From JBQLZO01 sp052168315 (GTDB lineage Bacteria; Planctomycetota; Phycisphaerae; Phycisphaerales; UBA1924), in contig JBQLZO010000040.1 in assembly GCA_052168315.1 (NCBI GenBank), positions 1 to 64,000 on the forward strand: a stretch of 64,000 nt of DNA, written 5' to 3'. Shown here in pieces: positions 27,048 through 35,464 of this stretch. The notes beneath the pieces are model-generated. The model searched no databases. It saw only the letters and a list, made by a program, of their open reading frames with translations, and was not told the DNA's origin. How positions within the stretch are numbered: the first letter of the stretch is position 1; each line of letters opens with the position of its first letter. Made by a program: the position numbers and the translations under genes.

Positions 27048-29465
27048 TCAGGCCGCGCGGCGCTGGAAGTAGGGCAGCCCGCCATCGAGGAACTGCGATG
27101 CCAGGCCAGCGTCCACGGCCGGGGAGAACAGGTGCCCCTGGGCGTATCGGCAGTCCATGGCCTGCAGCTGCGCGAGCTGGGATTCGTTCTCGAGTCCCTC
27201 GGCCACGACATCGAGGTTCAGGTTGTGCGCCAGCGCGACGATCGCGTGCACCACGGCCGTGAACTCGCGCCGGTGCGTGATGTTGAGCAGGAACGCGCGG
27301 TCGATCTTCAGGGTCTGGATCGGGAACTGGCGGAGGCAGCTCAGCGACGACTGGCCCGTGCCGAAGTCGTCCATCGCCATCGCGATGCCCATCGATCGGA
27401 TCTCGTCCATCGTCTGCGATGCGTCGTGCCGATCGTCCATCATCGCGGTCTCGGTCAGCTCGAGCTTGAGGTCCTGCGGTCGGATGCCGGTGGCGGCGAT
27501 CCCCTTGCGGAGCATCGGCATGAGACCGGGGTGCGCGATCTGCCGGCGGGACAGGTTCACATGCATCATGAGCGGGCGGGCGGGGCCGACCTGCCTGCGC
27601 CACGCGACCATCTGCTCGCACGCCCGCTCGAACACCCACTCGCCGAGCGGCACGATGGAGCCGGTCTCCTCCGCGATGCGGATGAACATGTCCGGTGGGA
27701 TGAGCCCGCGCTCCGGGTGCCGCCATCGCACCAGCGCCTCGAACCCGACGATCGACGCGTCGTACAGGTCCACGATCGGCTGGTAGTGCAGCTCGAAGCA
27801 GCGGTCCATCGAGTCCAGGTCGCGCGTGGCGTGGAAGAGCTCGCGCTCTGTGTTGAGCCGGCGGACCGTCGCCTCGTGCATCTTCTCATCGAAGATCTGC
27901 ACGCGGCTCTTGCCCGAGGTCTTGGCCTGGTACATCGCCGCGTCCGCATCCCGGAGCATCGCCTCGGCCGTGTCGTACTTCGGGCCGCTCATCACCAGGC
28001 CGAGGCTCAGCGAGGATGAGACCTCGTGCCCCTTGAGCGTGTACGGCATGCGGAACGCGTCCACCAGCCGCTCGGCCAGCGCCATCGCTTCCCTGGCGCT
28101 GGGCATGTTGTCCATCAGCACGGCGAACTCATCGCCGCCGAGGCGGGCGACGGTGTCGACCTCGCGGAGGAGGCTCCGGAAGGTCTCGGCGACATGGATC
28201 AGCATCGCATCGCCGACCGCGTGCCCGAGGTTGTCGTTGATCGACTTGAAGCCATCGAAGTCGCCGAACAGCACCGCGAAGCTTCGGGAGGGATCGCGCT
28301 TGGCGCACGCCACCGCGTGCCCGACGCGCTCCGTGAACACGCCGCGGTTGGGGAGCCCGGTCAGGCGGTCGTGGTGGGCCAGGACCCGCAGCCGCTCCTG
28401 CGCGGCCTTGAGCTCGGAGATGTCGGCCATCGACCCGGCGAGGCGCACCACCTCGCCGCTCTCATCCTTGTGGGCTGTCGCCCGGCAGAGCATCCAGCGC
28501 GTGCCGCCATCGGCGTGCCTCATCTCGAGCTCGATGTCGAGCACGCTGGACCGCCCGGTGCTCAGCTCTGTGATCGCGTTGTGGAACTGGGTCAGCCGCT
28601 CGGAGACGATCCGCCTGAGCCACTCGTCGGGCGAGTCGCCGATCTCCTCGCCGGAGCACCCGATGAGTTCCTTCCAGCGCGGCGCGTAGTACACCGTGTC
28701 GGTCCGCAGGTTCCAATCCCAGATGCCGTGCTGCGAGCCCTCCACCGCGAGGCGGAAGCGCTCCTCCGTGCGGGCCAGCGCCTCGGTCCGGTTCCGCAGG
28801 TCTTCGGTGCGCTCTTCCACGAGGCGCTCGGTGCGGGCGTAGGCGGACTCGATCTCGCCCCGCGAGGCCGCCATGGCCATCATCTCGCGGCGCGACTGCA
28901 CGCAGCTCAGCGCCAGGAAGATGTCCTCGAACAGCACCCACCCGGCGTGCTCGATGGCCCGCCACGGGCTGGCGGCCAGCACGCCGAACACCGACTCGGG
29001 CCAGAAGATGCCGCGGGCCAGGTGGTCGATGAGGATGACCAGCGTCGCCGGGACGAGCACCCGCCAGTCGCGGTAGCACGCCAGGAACGCCAGCGAGCCG
29101 AACACATGGAAGTGCGTCTCGATCCGACCGCCGGTGAGGTGGATCAGCAGCGCCGAGAAGAGCATCTGCGCCACCGCGACCGTGTACCGCGTGACCGGCT
29201 GGCCGCGCCGCAGCACGATCAGCGTCAGCGGCATCACGCACAGCAGGGCGCCGATGCCCAGGCCCGCCCAGACATGCAGGTGCACCGAGCTCTGAGCCCC
29301 CGCCCAGGTCCGCGGCGCGATCAGGAACGCGGCCAGCGCTGCGCCGATGAACTGCACGACGAACAGCACGCCGAACATCAGATCCGTGCGCGCGTGCACC
29401 CGGTGCTCGGCATCGCGGAACAGCGCGAGCGTTCGATCGTCGGCGCTAGTCAGCATCGCCCGCAC
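27048..29465 (-). CDS. Membrane PAS-GGDEF-EAL cyclic di-GMP enzyme
   Basis: An 805-residue protein. About five to six membrane segments (25-190) include the motif IHLTGGRIETHFHVFGSLAF, a His-containing membrane module that recurs in sensor proteins. A coiled stretch (about 205-240) leads to a PAS domain (about 245-365, WDWNLRTDTVYYAPRWKELIG), then GGDEF with an intact GGDEF loop at 443-447 and EAL with EAL at 576-578, DDFGTGQSS and AEGLEN. Both catalytic motifs look active, so the protein could make or break cyclic di-GMP depending on its signal. Its start overlaps the end of the upstream thioredoxin-fold gene by 20 bp, so the two form an operon. Confidence 0.93.
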   Translation of the reverse strand: MRAMLTSADDRTLALFRDAEHRVHARTDLMFGVLFVVQFIGAALAAFLIAPRTWAGAQSSVHLHVWAGLGIGALLCVMPLTLIVLRRGQPVTRYTVAVAQMLFSALLIHLTGGRIETHFHVFGSLAFLACYRDWRVLVPATLVILIDHLARGIFWPESVFGVLAASPWRAIEHAGWVLFEDIFLALSCVQSRREMMAMAASRGEIESAYARTERLVEERTEDLRNRTEALARTEERFRLAVEGSQHGIWDWNLRTDTVYYAPRWKELIGCSGEEIGDSPDEWLRRIVSERLTQFHNAITELSTGRSSVLDIELEMRHADGGTRWMLCRATAHKDESGEVVRLAGSMADISELKAAQERLRVLAHHDRLTGLPNRGVFTERVGHAVACAKRDPSRSFAVLFGDFDGFKSINDNLGHAVGDAMLIHVAETFRSLLREVDTVARLGGDEFAVLMDNMPSAREAMALAERLVDAFRMPYTLKGHEVSSSLSLGLVMSGPKYDTAEAMLRDADAAMYQAKTSGKSRVQIFDEKMHEATVRRLNTERELFHATRDLDSMDRCFELHYQPIVDLYDASIVGFEALVRWRHPERGLIPPDMFIRIAEETGSIVPLGEWVFERACEQMVAWRRQVGPARPLMMHVNLSRRQIAHPGLMPMLRKGIAATGIRPQDLKLELTETAMMDDRHDASQTMDEIRSMGIAMAMDDFGTGQSSLSCLRQFPIQTLKIDRAFLLNITHRREFTAVVHAIVALAHNLNLDVVAEGLENESQLAQLQAMDCRYAQGHLFSPAVDAGLASQFLDGGLPYFQRRAA

Positions 29466-30096
29466 CTCGCTGCTCCGCGCTGCCGCGATGCGCCGGCGTC
29501 TCCTCCGCGCCGACGATCCGGCAGCCGTACACGCTGGCGGAGTTGTGCCCGGGCGATTCGCCCCTCAGGATCGCCCTGATCGCGATCGAGCCCACGCTGT
29601 CGCCCTCGTGCCCCCGCGCCGGAGTGATCCCGCCGCGGAATCGCTCCTGGCCGGAATGGTCCATGAAGATGACCGTCCCGGAGGCCACCGCGCCGGCGGC
29701 CATTGACATCGCTCCCCCGGGATCCGCGATCGCCAGCGACTCCTCGAGCGCCAGCGCCCGCTCCCACAGCTCGGTGCCGCGCCAGGACGCATCGGCGTTG
29801 ATCGGCTCGTAGAACACCACCCGCATCGCGAGCAGGCCGGAGTGGTCACGCCGCAGCCGCTCGAGCGCGGCCATCGTGGCCCGGGTGCAGGGGCACTTCG
29901 GATGCGCGAACAAGACGAGGCACGCCCGGTCGCTCGGGACCCGCAGCGCTTCCGGCGGCGACCAGCCGGGCTTCGGCTCGGCGTGCGTGGCGGGCGTGTT
30001 CGCGTACGCCCAGAGCGCTGAGAATGCGATCACGCACGCGATCGCCCACGCGATCAACGACAACGGCATCCACGCTTCCCGGACTTTCCGGACCAT
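29446..30096 (-). CDS. Membrane-anchored thioredoxin-fold protein
   Basis: A 216-residue protein with one N-terminal membrane helix (about 8-30) and a periplasmic domain beginning with LVLFAHPKCPCTRATMAALERL. The CPC at the start of helix 1 stands where thioredoxins carry CxxC, so a thioredoxin or RedB-type fold is inferred rather than an ordinary disulfide reductase. The start is set at MVRKVREAWMP because the membrane helix follows it directly. Its stop overlaps the GGDEF/EAL start; co-expression suggests a redox input to that signalling protein, which is speculative. Confidence 0.65.
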   Translation of the reverse strand: MVRKVREAWMPLSLIAWAIACVIAFSALWAYANTPATHAEPKPGWSPPEALRVPSDRACLVLFAHPKCPCTRATMAALERLRRDHSGLLAMRVVFYEPINADASWRGTELWERALALEESLAIADPGGAMSMAAGAVASGTVIFMDHSGQERFRGGITPARGHEGDSVGSIAIRAILRGESPGHNSASVYGCRIVGAEETPAHRGSAEQRGAGDAD

Positions 30097-30387
30097 CACC
30101 AGACCCTCTGCCGCCGCCGCGCTCCCATCGTCCGCCCGCCTATGTCGGCCGGATGGACAGCACATTGCAGCGGAAGGCGAGGCGCTCGGGCCTGCGGGCG
30201 AGGGATGGGCGCCCGTGAGGGATGATCCGGGCGCTGATCACGGATCCGCCCCCACGCTCCGGGGAGAGAAGAGGTCGGCGCGGGAGGCGAACGAGGGCGA
30301 GATGTGCAGCGCTGCGGAGATGTCGGCACGCCTGAAAGGCCTGGGCGCGACGCCCTGGGGGCGCGCTCATCCAGGCCCACACCGGGT
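30097..30387. promoter_or_regulatory. Intergenic region upstream of the thioredoxin-fold operon
   Basis: About 290 bp with no gene I can support, on the minus-strand upstream side of the thioredoxin-fold/GGDEF operon. The promoter is presumed here; no boxes are clear. Confidence 0.35.
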
Positions 30388-31455
30388 TCACCACGCCCCA
30401 TCTCTGCCGATGGGAACGATCGACTCACCTTCGAGCCGGAACAGGCCTTGCCAACCGCCGAACCAGAGGCGCCCCTTCGAATCCTCAAAGATGCACTGCA
30501 CGGCGTTGGTGGTCAGCCCCTGCTCATTGTGGAAACGCTCGAAGGAGGCGCCGTCGTATCGGTACACGCCATCATGCTCGATCGGGAACCAGATGTTGCC
30601 AGCGCTGTCCTCATACAGGCTCCACGCTTCGGTGCCCCGCACGCCGTGCTCGGGGCCGAAGTGGACGAATGTGTCGCCATCGTCGAGCCGGCAGACGCCA
30701 TTGTGATGGGTGGCGAACCAGATGCGTCCCTGGCGGTCTTCGAGGATGTGGTTCACCGAGTTGCCGCACAGCCCATCTTTCTCGGAGAGGTGGGTGGTCG
30801 TTTCGCCGTCGTACACGAAGGCCCCGCCGGGCGTGGCGAACCACATGCGGCCCCTGCTGTCCCGCATGATGTGATGAACCATCCGCGCGCTTGTGATGCC
30901 CCGGTTCGGATCCGGCTCGACGGGCGGAAGCTCGAAGGGGGTAAAGGTCGTGCCATCGAATCGGCAGACCCCCTGGAACGATGCGATCCAGAGGGTGCCA
31001 TCGGCATCGATAAGGATGCTCCAGAGATCGTTGTGCGGGAGCCCGTCGTGCGTGGTGTAGGCGGTGAAGGTTGTGCCGTCGTACGCGATGAGCCCACGCT
31101 CGGTCGCGAACCAGATAGTGCCGTCCTTGTCCTGCACGATGCCGCGCACGGCCTGGGCGGGGAAGCCCTGTTCGAACGAGTAGTACCGGAGCGCCCGCCC
31201 ATCGTGCCGGACCACACCATCGCCATTGGTGCCGAACCAGAGGTGCCCGCTCCGATCTTCGAAGATCCTGCGGACGAAGTCGCTGATGATGGTGGGATGT
31301 TCGGTCGGTTTGGCCTGCTGGGCGGGGACGGTGTGCTGGTCATCATCGGGCGTGGGGCGCAGGGGTTGGTGGGCTGAGGAGGGGGAGGGTGCGGTGGTGG
31401 TGGTGAGGAGGATGGCGAGGGTGGTTGAGGTGAGGAGGTGGGTGGGCTGGGGCAT
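30388..31455 (-). CDS. Exported two-component-regulator-type beta-propeller (Reg_prop) protein
   Basis: A 355-residue protein with a likely signal peptide (MPQPTHLLTSTTLAILLTTT) and then about seven propeller-type repeats of roughly 40 residues, each with a phrase like LWFGTNGDGVVRHDG, IWFATERGLIAYDG, LWIASFQGVCRFDG, MWFATPGGAFVYDG. These are two-component-regulator propeller repeats, normally the periplasmic sensor of hybrid histidine kinases. Here the kinase, HTH and Y_Y_Y parts are absent, so it is a stand-alone propeller. A Met within the longer frame (31455) was taken because a signal peptide follows. Confidence 0.8.
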   Translation of the reverse strand: MPQPTHLLTSTTLAILLTTTTAPSPSSAHQPLRPTPDDDQHTVPAQQAKPTEHPTIISDFVRRIFEDRSGHLWFGTNGDGVVRHDGRALRYYSFEQGFPAQAVRGIVQDKDGTIWFATERGLIAYDGTTFTAYTTHDGLPHNDLWSILIDADGTLWIASFQGVCRFDGTTFTPFELPPVEPDPNRGITSARMVHHIMRDSRGRMWFATPGGAFVYDGETTTHLSEKDGLCGNSVNHILEDRQGRIWFATHHNGVCRLDDGDTFVHFGPEHGVRGTEAWSLYEDSAGNIWFPIEHDGVYRYDGASFERFHNEQGLTTNAVQCIFEDSKGRLWFGGWQGLFRLEGESIVPIGRDGAW

Positions 31456-31731
31456 GGGGGCTCCGACTGAGGGACCGGGGGCGTGGGTGACACGAACGGG
31501 ATACCGTGGGAGGGGGTGGGTGTTTCGGGGCGGGGTGGTAGAGTCGATTGATGGGATAAATCGGAAGGAGCCTCCGAGATCGGAAGACCGATCTCGGAGG
31601 CACGGTGGACGGGGGCGCTGAAGTCGGTGCCACCCCGCCCCAACACCCCTGCCGCTGAACTCCTCCACCTGAAATGTCCGCCTTCACCAACACCACGCGG
31701 TCCACATGGCCCGCAAGCAAAGGAGCATGAC
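31456..31731. other. Intergenic region with hairpin repeat copy 1
   Basis: This 276-bp gap separates divergent genes and holds the first copy of the 92-bp hairpin repeat. Apart from the repeat and the AAAGGAG ribosome binding site of the 31732 gene I see no feature. Confidence 0.5.
31540..31631. repeat. 92-bp hairpin repeat, copy 1
   Basis: The core is a 14-bp perfect stem at 31570-31601 (GCCTCCGAGATCGG, AAGA loop, CCGATCTCGGAGGC). The sequence from 31540 aligns without gaps to copy 2 at 32319-32410. It lies upstream of both flanking divergent genes. Confidence 0.75.
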
Positions 31732-32001
31732 ATGAACGCCGACCAGAGAATCGAAAACCTGGAGAAAGCTGTACGCCGCTTGACCGTCATCACCGCCGCC
31801 ACCGGAATGCTCATCGTCGGTGCATTCCTTGTGGGGACGGGACAGGGACAAGATGCCAATCAATCCTGGAGCGGTCCGAACGCCGTTGGCGCGCCGAAGG
31901 ATGGATTCGTTGTCGTGCCGACATCTGATGGTGGCTATATGAAATTAAGCGACGACGTCGTCTCCCGTGGCCTTACTATTACCAACGCGCGATGGAAGTA
32001 A
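31732..32001 (+). CDS. Small membrane protein with N-terminal coiled coil
   Basis: An 89-residue protein I do not recognise. MNADQRIENLEKAVRRLTVI is a short helical, coiled-coil-like segment, followed by a membrane helix (about 20-38, TAATGMLIVGAFLVGTG) and a polar tail of about 50 residues. The ATG at 31732 has a strong AAGGAG seven bases upstream. It lies between the two hairpin repeats, in a patch of lower GC, and may be an accessory or mobile-element cargo gene. Confidence 0.65.
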   Translation: MNADQRIENLEKAVRRLTVITAATGMLIVGAFLVGTGQGQDANQSWSGPNAVGAPKDGFVVVPTSDGGYMKLSDDVVSRGLTITNARWK

Positions 32002-32014
32002 GTAAGGGTCATGA

Positions 32015-32310
32015 CTACCTGGGCGAGTGTTCACGACAGAGTTTGAACAGGACTTTGTACAGATCCCGCCGTCTGTGGTTGTAGCGGAATTCGCACTCCT
32101 TGAATTGGTACCAGAAGGAGTTGGGGCACATGCCGCGGAACCGGGCCAGGCGGGCCTTGGCGCAGCACCAGAAGCCTTCGATACCGTTGATGTGGTTGCC
32201 GGGCACGCGTTGGCTGCTGAACTCGTTCATGCCGTGATCGATGCGCAGGTGGGGTGGCACCGACTGATGGCCATGTCCCGTGCCATCGCGGTCAGGAAGA
32301 GATCTCGATG
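32015..32310 (-). pseudogene. IS1595 (ISXO2-like) transposase C-terminal remnant
   Basis: The frame ends with HINGIEGFWCCAKARLARFR followed by NSFWYQFKECEFRYNHRRRD, the typical C-terminal signature of ISXO2/IS1595-family DDE transposases (NGIEGFW...K, then E.EFRYNHR). The N-terminal zinc ribbon and the rest of the catalytic domain are missing, and the frame runs into the neighbouring repeat, so this is a truncated remnant. No terminal inverted repeats or target duplication are visible. Bounds on the right are approximate. Confidence 0.7.
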
Positions 32311-32318
32311 TGATTGGC

Positions 32319-32410
32319 AGAGTCGTCGGGGTGGATCGATCGCAAGAGAGCACCGAGATCGGAAGACCAATCTCGATGGCACAGCGAAAGGGTTCGCTGA
32401 AGCTGGCGCC
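32319..32410. repeat. 92-bp hairpin repeat, copy 2
   Basis: This copy aligns without gaps to copy 1 at 31540-31631; the strongest match is CGAGATCGGAAGACC and CGCTGAAG. The stem is imperfect (two mismatches among 12 pairs). It lies between the transposase remnant and the nuclease-like gene, 779 bp after copy 1, in the same orientation. Confidence 0.7.
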
Positions 32411-32426
32411 GCGTCGTCGGATCTTC

Positions 32427-33362
32427 TCAATTGCACCTGCCGGGGAGCCCTGCATGCAGTAACTTGAAGAACTCTCGAACCTCGGCGCTCTCACGATTCG
32501 GAGGCGAGAAGGTATCCCGAGCCCAAAGTGGAGAGTATCTGGCAGGTCCACCAGACGAATGCCGCGCGGCCGCGACCGCGTACAACATGACACCAATCAC
32601 TTTTTCTAGTTTGTCAGGCCAGTTGTGAATCGCGTCGCGGGTCATCTTGGCGAGGTCTTCAGCGCCGGCACTTCCTGCCTTCTCAAGCTCCATCTTGTCC
32701 TTCACGATCAATGCCTCGTCAGCGCGCACCAGTGGATTCGAGACATCCATGACGACCAATCCCGACACGGCACACGAATTAAACTGGCCGTTGGCATCGC
32801 GCATTCGCCCCCAGAAAGGAGATGGCAGGTGTGTCGGGCGAAGATTTGTACTGTTCAAACGCTTGCATTCAATGTGCCACTTCTTCGCGCGGTCAGGAAC
32901 TCTGACAATCCAATCGTAGGACCGAGGAGTCGTGCCACAGGCCGACACGGGCAAAGCAGGACGGGTCACCTCAAGCCCCACTCTGCGGCAGCCGGCAGCA
33001 ACAACCAGTTCAAACTGACGATCGTGTGGCTCGTTATTGCTCGCTTCTTGGAGCACGTTCCCCCCGACACACACCCGAAACGGTTCCAAATATGGGTCAC
33101 AGAGCAGATCCTCTCCAATGCTTTCGATTATAAATTCGATTTCATAGACATCTCGTATCGCTGCGGCCGCGCGTCTCCAGCGATTGCCAGAATCTGATTC
33201 ATCACATTCATAATTACAGGATTCTATAAAATCGCACAGCTCAACCACACGCGAAGCACTGACGTCCAGTTTTGCGATTCGACCACTGGTCCATTCTGCG
33301 ATGAACTTTGCAGCATCGATCCACGACCTACTACTCGACCACCCCGGAAGCAATATGCTCAT
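32427..33362 (-). CDS. PD-(D/E)xK nuclease-like protein, unassigned
   Basis: A 311-residue protein whose central part reads DRQFELVVAAGCRRVGLEV, then SYDWIVRVPDRAKKWHIECKRL. The Asp in SYDW and Glu-Cys-Lys in IECKR fit a PD-(D/E)xK catalytic core with an E-x-K motif. It could be a restriction-like, Holliday-junction-like or defence nuclease; no specific family is recognised. Codon use and GC are lower than in the flanking genes. The ATG at 33362 has GAGGGA upstream and lies 10 bases after the nuoG stop on the same strand, so it may be read through from nuoG although it looks newly acquired. Confidence 0.55.
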   Translation of the reverse strand: MSILLPGWSSSRSWIDAAKFIAEWTSGRIAKLDVSASRVVELCDFIESCNYECDESDSGNRWRRAAAAIRDVYEIEFIIESIGEDLLCDPYLEPFRVCVGGNVLQEASNNEPHDRQFELVVAAGCRRVGLEVTRPALPVSACGTTPRSYDWIVRVPDRAKKWHIECKRLNSTNLRPTHLPSPFWGRMRDANGQFNSCAVSGLVVMDVSNPLVRADEALIVKDKMELEKAGSAGAEDLAKMTRDAIHNWPDKLEKVIGVMLYAVAAARHSSGGPARYSPLWARDTFSPPNRESAEVREFFKLLHAGLPGRCN

Positions 33363-33372
33363 TCAAGGTCCC

Positions 33373-35106
33373 TCACAACTCCACCACCGCCACCTCAGCC
33401 TCCATCTTCACCCCGCCCGCCGGATGGTGCACCTCGGTCGCCATGCAGCGCAGCGATTCGTGCTCCTCGCTCATGCGGGTGCGGAGGTCGGCCGCGTTGT
33501 AGGCCAGGTCGGCTCGGGGCAGCAGCGTCGTCGCACCGGCGGGGACCTGGCCGGGCATCGCGTCGATGACGATGGCGTGGGCCTCGGGGCGGGGGGTGAG
33601 GGGGAGGTCGTCCAGCACGGCCTGAAGATCCAGCGCGATCTGGCCCTCGGACTTGGCGCCCGGGCGGGCCGGGATGGCCTGGTGGAACGACTGGAGCCGC
33701 CCGGTCGCGTTCTCGAAGGCGCCGGACTTCTCGAGCCAGGTGGCGCTGGGGAGCACGAGGTCGGCCGCATCGCTCAGGCGCGAGGGCAGCGTGTCCAGAA
33801 GCACGGCGTACCCCGCGCCCTTGACCGCCTCGACCAGCGCATCGGTCGCCCAGTCGGACGGGTAGTTGCCGGTGATGATGGCCGCGCCCGATTCCCCGCC
33901 GCGCGAGCGTAGATGCTCGCAGAACTCCTCGGCATTGAGCACCTTCTTCCCGCCGGCCAGGGCTTCGAGGACCCGCCGGACGCCGCGGGCGTTGGGGGCC
34001 TTCTCGGCCCGGATGGTGTACCCGCCGGGGACCGTCTTGTCTTCGCCCTGCGTGGGGATCGGGCCGACGCCGAGGGTGGCGTTGGGGTCGAGGCTCAGCG
34101 CGAGGCTGGCCAGGGCGTACGCCTCCTCGCAGGGGAGCATGGGCGAGACGAGCAGCGCGATGGACTTGCCGCGGAGGTTCTCGATCGCCTCGTCGTAGGC
34201 CCGCTCCCAGTCGCAGGTAACCCGCTTGCCGAAGCGGGTGTGGATCGGGGCGCTGAGCCGGTCCTCGCGGTGGGCGAACTTCCAGCCGTACCGGATCTCA
34301 TCGGAGATCCACCACTTGTTGACGGCCGGGTTGGTGCGCGGCTTGAAGCGGTAGACGGTGCCGTTGTTGTGCTCGACGGAGATGTTGTCGCCCGACGCGG
34401 TGATGCCGTCGATGGATGGCGTGGTTTTCAGGAACCAGACGCGCTGGGTGAACAGGAAGTCCTTGTCGAGCAGCGCGCCGACGGGGCAGAGGTCGATGAC
34501 ATTGGCGCTCAGCTCGTTGTCGAGGGCCTCGCCGGGGAAGATGTCGATCTGCTCCTGGTTGCCGCGGCCTTCGACGATGAGTTCAGAGGTGCCGGTGACC
34601 TCGCGGGTGAAGCGGACGCAGCGGGAGCACATGATGCACCGATCGGCGTAGAGGTAGACATGCGGGCCGAGGTCCTTCTTGGGCTGCTTGACCTTGGCTT
34701 CTTCGAAGCGTGACACGCCGCGCCCGTACTCGTAGGAGTAATCCTGCAGGAAGCACTCGCCGGACTGGTCGCACACCGGGCAGTCCAGCGGGTGGTTGAT
34801 GAGCAGGTACTCCATCACGGCCTTCTGGTTCTGGATGGCCTTGGGGGAGTTGGTGTACACGACCTGCCCATCCCCGCAGGTGGTCTGACAGGTGGGCAGG
34901 AGCTTCGGAATGGGCTCGAGCTTGTTGTCGTTCCGGGGGTTCGGTGCCCAGACCTCGGCGAGGCAGATGCGGCAGGAGGCGACGACGGAGAGCCCCTCGT
35001 GGTAGCAGTACTGGGGGATCTCGATCTTGTTCCGGTTGGCGACCTGGAGGATCAACTCACCCGGTTCGAATTCGCAGAGCTGGCCGTCGATGGTGATGGT
35101 TGGCAT
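33373..35106 (-). CDS. nuoG: NADH-quinone oxidoreductase subunit G-like (NuoG)
   Basis: A 577-residue protein that carries the iron-sulfur wiring of complex I. N-terminal 2Fe-2S ligands are Cys34, Cys45, Cys48 and one of Cys73/Cys77. The His-ligated N3 cluster is HPLDCPVCDQSGEC (His105, Cys109, Cys112, Cys118) and N4 is CIMCSRC (157, 160, 163) plus Cys207. A molybdopterin-like fold fills the rest but is much shorter than in E. coli NuoG (about 900). The ATG was set at MPTITIDGQLCEF, the normal NuoG start. No other nuo genes flank it, so this is an isolated subunit or the nuo set is scattered. Confidence 0.92.
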   Translation of the reverse strand: MPTITIDGQLCEFEPGELILQVANRNKIEIPQYCYHEGLSVVASCRICLAEVWAPNPRNDNKLEPIPKLLPTCQTTCGDGQVVYTNSPKAIQNQKAVMEYLLINHPLDCPVCDQSGECFLQDYSYEYGRGVSRFEEAKVKQPKKDLGPHVYLYADRCIMCSRCVRFTREVTGTSELIVEGRGNQEQIDIFPGEALDNELSANVIDLCPVGALLDKDFLFTQRVWFLKTTPSIDGITASGDNISVEHNNGTVYRFKPRTNPAVNKWWISDEIRYGWKFAHREDRLSAPIHTRFGKRVTCDWERAYDEAIENLRGKSIALLVSPMLPCEEAYALASLALSLDPNATLGVGPIPTQGEDKTVPGGYTIRAEKAPNARGVRRVLEALAGGKKVLNAEEFCEHLRSRGGESGAAIITGNYPSDWATDALVEAVKGAGYAVLLDTLPSRLSDAADLVLPSATWLEKSGAFENATGRLQSFHQAIPARPGAKSEGQIALDLQAVLDDLPLTPRPEAHAIVIDAMPGQVPAGATTLLPRADLAYNAADLRTRMSEEHESLRCMATEVHHPAGGVKMEAEVAVVEL

Positions 35107-35464
35107 GGATGGGTCCGGTGTGGTCGGAGGAGGGCGGTTTCGGTCGGGGAACGGTGTTCGGGCAGCGCGCGGACGGATCGCCCGGAGCGTCCGGAACGGT
35201 GCTGGGGGCTGATGATAGCGGGTGGGACGGGGCTCCCGGGCATGCCAGGGGCCCCGCCCGGGCGGGCTCGGCCGGGGGTGGTGCGGGGTGACGGGGCGGG
35301 TAATTCCCGGCGCCATCTCGAGGCGACGCGATGGGGAAACTTCTCTCTTGTGTCCAACCGGGCCGCCGGGTAGCGTTGCCCGATCCGATCGTGGGAGTTC
35401 GGTCCGGGCCCGGAGCCCGGCGCCGGGGCATCGCCGCGATCCGATGTCGAAAGAGAGCAGAGCG
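35107..35464. promoter_or_regulatory. Divergent nuoG / C39-like peptidase promoter region
   Basis: A 358-bp gap with no gene I can support. It must hold two divergent promoters. A perfect 12-bp palindrome, TCCGGGCCCGGA, lies at 35403-35414 and may be an operator or part of a small hairpin. Confidence 0.4.

Noticed and set aside
31573..31590. Sequence resembling an Illumina adapter (AGATCGGAAGA) here and at 32356
   Set aside because: The match breaks after 11-12 bases (CC instead of GC), lies inside a longer 92-bp repeat with a stem, and does not interrupt the flanking DNA, so it is not contamination.
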